From: CAZLPW01 sp964561495
Lineage (GTDB): Bacteria > Fidelibacterota > Marinisomatia > Marinisomatales > UBA1611
Assembly: GCA_964561495.1 (NCBI GenBank)
Contig: CAZLPW010000077.1
Location: forward strand, 1-9,272
Direction: 5' to 3'
Length of the DNA: 9,272 bases
Shown here: positions 6,895 to 9,272 of the stretch, piece after piece
Position numbering within the stretch: position 1 is the first letter of the stretch
How the letters are laid out: every line of letters starts with the position of its first letter
Notes under the pieces: generated by a model
Database searches by the model: none
What the model saw: only the letters and a program-made list of their open reading frames with translations
What the model was told of the DNA's origin: nothing
Translations under genes and position numbers: made by a program

Positions 6895-7785
6895 CTAGGC
6901 TGATAATAATTCAAAAATTTCTAGTATTCTATTAAGATCCTCATCAGAAAAATAAGAAATTTCAATAGTCCCACCTTTTTTTCCATTTTGGACTCTTACT
7001 TTTGTCCCTAATTTTTCGATTAATTGGTTTTCTATTGAAGAAATTTGAAGAGATTTGTTTTTTGTTTTTTTTTCAGATTTCTTTTTTTGTTTAATTCCTA
7101 ATGATTTAACCAATGCCTCAGTCGCTCTTACACTCAATGAGTATTTTATAATTTTTTTCCATACTCCTATTTGAGCATTTTGAGTATCCAATTGTAATAT
7201 TGCGCGACCATGTCCACTGCTAATTTCACAATTACGCAGACTTTCAAGTATCTCTACGGGGAGCTTAAGTAATCGTAGTGCGTTTGTAACAGATACCCTG
7301 CTCTTTCCAATCGATTTAGAAATCTCTTTATGAGATAGGCCATACTTCTGATTTAAAACTGATAGAGCTTGCGATTCTTCTAGAGGATTTAAATTTTCAC
7401 GTTGAATGTTTTCAATTAAGGCCATTTCCATCATTTCAGAATCACTTTCAACCTTAATTATATAAGCAGGAATTGTACGTAATCTTAGATTTTTTGCAGC
7501 ACGAAAACGTCTTTCCCCAGCAATAAGCTCGTAACCCTTATCAGATTTTCGCACAGTGACTGGAGTGATAATCCCTTTTTCTTTGATTGAGGCTTGTAAT
7601 TCAATTATTGAATTTCCATTAAAGTCCTTTCTCGGTTGATTCGGATTAGGGATAATGCTCTTTAAACTTATCTTTGATATGATATCTTTAGAATTAGATA
7701 CTTTCTTATTGGAAACTTTTTCTTTTTTGTCCAAGCTTGGACGAATTAGAGCCTCTAAACCCTTTCCTAACCTATTTTCTGACAC
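6895..7785 (-). CDS. parB: Chromosome-partitioning protein ParB (Spo0J family)
   Basis: CTP-dependent DNA clamp that loads at parS sites, spreads, and stimulates ParA ATPase to segregate the replicated origin. It has 296 residues. The N-terminal RLGKGLEALI (5-14) is the conserved ParA-activating segment. The ParB/sulfiredoxin-type domain (about 38-130) has GERRFRA (90-96) and ENIQRENLN (125-133), the CTP-binding motifs. A helix-turn-helix lies at about 149-172 (LSHKEISKSIGKSRVSVTNA), followed by a very Lys-rich linker (231-245) and the C-terminal dimerisation domain (about 250-294, GTIEISYFSDEDLNRILEIF). The start is GTG at 7785, overlapping parA by 14 nt. An AGGAAA site 9 nt upstream and the conserved N-terminal motif support it. 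No convincing parS copy lies in the window. Confidence 0.97.
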   Translation of the reverse strand: MSENRLGKGLEALIRPSLDKKEKVSNKKVSNSKDIISKISLKSIIPNPNQPRKDFNGNSIIELQASIKEKGIITPVTVRKSDKGYELIAGERRFRAAKNLRLRTIPAYIIKVESDSEMMEMALIENIQRENLNPLEESQALSVLNQKYGLSHKEISKSIGKSRVSVTNALRLLKLPVEILESLRNCEISSGHGRAILQLDTQNAQIGVWKKIIKYSLSVRATEALVKSLGIKQKKKSEKKTKNKSLQISSIENQLIEKLGTKVRVQNGKKGGTIEISYFSDEDLNRILEIFELLSA

Positions 7786-8539
7786 GATGTAATATTTCCT
7801 CAGTAAGAGTCATGTAGTTCTGTGCACCTGTTGAATTTGCATCGTAAAGGAGAGCTGGCTTTCCAAAACTAGGAGCCTCACTCAACCGAACATTGCGATG
7901 GATGTGCGTTTTAAATAGTTTTTCTTTGAAATATCCTTGAATTTCATCAACAACTTGTTTTGAAAGCTTCAAACGGCTATCATACATAGTCATAATAACG
8001 CCTGCTATTTTTAATTTTTTATTTAAATTATTTTGGACTAACCTAATTGTGTTCAATAACTGGCCTAATCCCTCTAATGCATAATACTCACATTGAATTG
8101 GAATTACCAATGCATCGGAAGAAGTAAACGCATTAATCGTTAAAAGACCTAAAGAAGGAGGACAATCAATTAAAATTATTTCATAATAACGTTTTACTTT
8201 TTTTATTTGTTCATGCAACTGAAACTCTCTCGCTAACAAACCAACCAATTCAATTTCAGCCCCCACCAAATCATTGGTTGAGCTTATTAAGTCTAAATAC
8301 TTAAAATTAGTTTTTGTAATAGATTTCTTAATCGGTTTCCCTTTTATCAAAACATCATAAATATTAGAATTAGATTCTTCAAATAAATCAGAAAGTCCTG
8401 TTGTTGCGTTAGCTTGTGGATCTAAATCAATCAAAAGTGTCTTAACCTCGCTTACAGCCAGACTGAGGGCAATATTTACTGCAGATGTCGTTTTCCCGAC
8501 ACCTCCTTTTTGATTTGTGAATGCTAAAATCTTTGCCAA
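7772..8539 (-). CDS. parA: Chromosome-partitioning ATPase ParA (Soj family)
   Basis: Walker-type ATPase that binds DNA non-specifically as an ATP dimer and moves ParB-parS complexes apart. It has 255 residues, the usual length for small chromosomal ParA lacking an N-terminal DNA-binding domain. The deviant P-loop is KGGVGKTT (11-18, signature Lys K11), the A' motif is DLDPQAN (38-44), Walker B is IILIDCPPSLG (121-131), and RLSEAPSFGKP (218-228) is the conserved C-terminal block. The start is TTG at 8539: the family-typical N-terminus (MAKILAFTNQKGG) begins exactly there and an in-frame stop occurs four codons upstream. No Shine-Dalgarno sequence is seen, only an A-rich leader, so initiation may be weak. 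It diverges from secD and leads the minus-strand gene block. Orphan MinD-like alternatives are excluded by the adjacent parB. Confidence 0.97.
   Translation of the reverse strand: MAKILAFTNQKGGVGKTTSAVNIALSLAVSEVKTLLIDLDPQANATTGLSDLFEESNSNIYDVLIKGKPIKKSITKTNFKYLDLISSTNDLVGAEIELVGLLAREFQLHEQIKKVKRYYEIILIDCPPSLGLLTINAFTSSDALVIPIQCEYYALEGLGQLLNTIRLVQNNLNKKLKIAGVIMTMYDSRLKLSKQVVDEIQGYFKEKLFKTHIHRNVRLSEAPSFGKPALLYDANSTGAQNYMTLTEEILHRVRK
7795..7800 (-). promoter_or_regulatory. Ribosome binding site of parB, supporting its GTG start
   Basis: AGGAAA on the minus strand, inside the end of parA, lies 9 nt before the GTG at 7785-7783. With the conserved RLGKGLEALI motif beginning only five codons in, it fixes the parB start although the codon is not ATG. 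Confidence 0.55.
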
Positions 8540-8585
8540 TTTTTTTGTTTAGTTTAATTGTGGAGGTGCAAATTTACTTAAGTAG

Positions 8586-8591
8586 ATTATA
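8586..8591 (-). promoter_or_regulatory. Candidate -10 element of parA
   Basis: A perfect TATAAT on the minus strand would give a transcript start near 8579 and a leader of about 40 nt before the parA TTG. The best partner at -35 spacing is only TTAATC (8613-8608, 16-nt spacer, 3 of 6 matches). The surrounding DNA is so AT-rich that a chance match is quite possible. Confidence 0.35.
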
Positions 8592-8742
8592 TATTTATTA
8601 GAATAAAGATTAACTATTTAAATTATTTTTTTTACAAAAAAAATATAAAATAATAATATTATCTTTTATTGAACCTTTATATAAAAACAATATTAGATTT
8701 AGAAAAGAGGATTAAGCTGAAAAAAAATATATACAAGTAATA

Positions 8743-8772
8743 TTGCTCAACTAATAGCCTATAGAGTATATT
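8743..8772 (+). promoter_or_regulatory. Candidate promoter of secD
   Basis: TTGCTC (8743-8748), an 18-nt spacer and TATATT (8767-8772; 5 of 6 matches to the -10 consensus) would start transcription about 20 nt before the secD ATG. A second option further upstream is TTGAAC (8669-8674) with TATTAG (8691-8696), 16-nt spacer. Neither is strong; no Shine-Dalgarno sequence precedes secD. Confidence 0.3.
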
Positions 8773-8798
8773 CACCGGATTTTTTCCACTAATAAATT

Positions 8799-9272
8799 AT
8801 GAACAAAGACAATACACCACGATTTTTATTGATTGGACTAATATTGGTTTGGGCTATTTATGCTCTTTATCCAACTTATAAATATGAAAATCTTTCTGAA
8901 CAAGATAAGGAAAAACTCAAAACATCTGGTGATCTATTAAATCTAGAATCTAGAATTATTCGTCAAGGTCTTGATCTTAAAGGCGGCATGTATATTGTTC
9001 TTGAAGCAGACCTCCCAATTCTAGTTAAAAACCTATCCGATATTTATGATGAGCGCCTTGAAGAAATTTTAAAAACTGCAGAACAAGAATCAAATGATCC
9101 TAACATCGATTTTTTTACTGCTTTTAGAAATCAAATAAACAATAGTAATCTAAAGCTTGCTCGTTACTACCATCAATTTGGCTCAAATCAGGATGAGATA
9201 TTTCAAGGTCTAATTGAAGAAGCAGATGATGCAATAAATAGAGTTTTAGAGATTCTACAAAATAGAATCGAT
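8799..9272 (+). CDS. secD: Sec translocon accessory protein SecD (N-terminal part, cut by right edge)
   Basis: SecD, with SecF, uses the proton motive force to pull exported proteins through SecYEG from the periplasmic side. I translated 158 codons by hand from the ATG at 8799; an in-frame TAA two codons upstream rules out a longer start. Residues 8-24 form the first membrane helix. The hallmark RQGLDLKGGMYIVLEAD follows (55-71), and INRVLEILQNRID (146-158) is the next conserved block. Between them are about 70 residues with charged helices (ESNDPNIDFFTAFRNQ, 97-112) that are absent or shorter in E. coli-type SecD and recall Bacteroidota-type SecDF. The remaining periplasmic domain and five membrane helices lie beyond the window, so it cannot be told whether this is SecD alone or a SecDF fusion. 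It is transcribed away from parA. Confidence 0.93.
   Translation, partial: MNKDNTPRFLLIGLILVWAIYALYPTYKYENLSEQDKEKLKTSGDLLNLESRIIRQGLDLKGGMYIVLEADLPILVKNLSDIYDERLEEILKTAEQESNDPNIDFFTAFRNQINNSNLKLARYYHQFGSNQDEIFQGLIEEADDAINRVLEILQNRID

Larger units (their letters stand above)
8540..8798. other. AT-rich divergent intergenic region between parA and secD
   Basis: This 259-base stretch is strongly A+T rich with many short A and T runs and a perfect 10-base palindrome ATAATATTAT (8653-8662). No coding potential, tRNA or parS site is seen. It must contain the promoters of parA (leftward) and secD (rightward). The closest DnaA-box resemblance is one 7-of-9 match, so I do not call an origin. Confidence 0.6.

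Noticed and set aside
7393..7408. parS-like stretch containing TTTCACGT
   Set aside because: Only 10 of 16 bases match, the second half-site is broken, and the bases encode the conserved ParB ENIQREN motif, so the match follows from coding constraint.
8653..8662. Perfect palindrome ATAATATTAT as an operator
   Set aside because: Short, made only of A and T within a very AT-rich region, where such palindromes occur by chance.
8768..8776. DnaA-box-like ATATTCACC in the parA-secD gap
   Set aside because: Two mismatches to TTATNCACA and no cluster of similar boxes; a single match in AT-rich DNA does not make an origin.

Overview
The window is an AT-rich (roughly two-thirds A+T) stretch of bacterial chromosome carrying housekeeping genes. 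Twelve genes are visible, all intact except where the window edges cut them. Eleven lie on the minus strand and form one nearly gap-free block: parA, parB, an M23 peptidase, a bactofilin, a small AtpZ-type protein, then atpB, E, F, H, A, G and the first part of atpD. The twelfth, secD, starts on the plus strand, diverges from parA and runs off the right edge.

Right to left along transcription: a 259-base AT-rich intergenic region (8540-8798) separates secD from parA and must hold both promoters. parA-parB (chromosome segregation) start from TTG and GTG and overlap by 14 nt. Five nt later comes a membrane-anchored M23 endopeptidase, which overlaps a bactofilin by 14 nt. Eighteen nt on is a two-helix AtpZ/AtpI-like protein. 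A 185-nt gap with a palindrome and a possible promoter separates it from the F1Fo ATP synthase operon: a (atpB), c (atpE), b (atpF), delta (atpH), alpha (atpA), gamma (atpG), beta (atpD, 5' 213 codons). The epsilon gene (atpC) would be expected beyond the left edge.

Functionally, the right half links nucleoid segregation (ParAB) with cell-envelope morphogenesis (M23 hydrolase plus bactofilin scaffold). The left half builds the proton-translocating ATP synthase. The par-next-to-atp order resembles the gid-par-atp neighbourhood that lies near oriC in many bacteria, although no gid gene or recognisable origin is in view.

Organism: the c subunit has a GIGR helix-1 motif, AtpB and AtpF have long N-terminal extensions, and SecD has an insertion after its first conserved block. 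With the high A+T and compact spacing these suggest a free-living bacterium of the FCB side of the tree, possibly a marine lineage such as Marinimicrobia (SAR406). This placement is inference from sequence style only. I see no mobile element, CRISPR array, tRNA, rRNA or defence system. I found no convincing undescribed system; the most interesting feature is the overlapping parAB-M23-bactofilin-atpZ arrangement.
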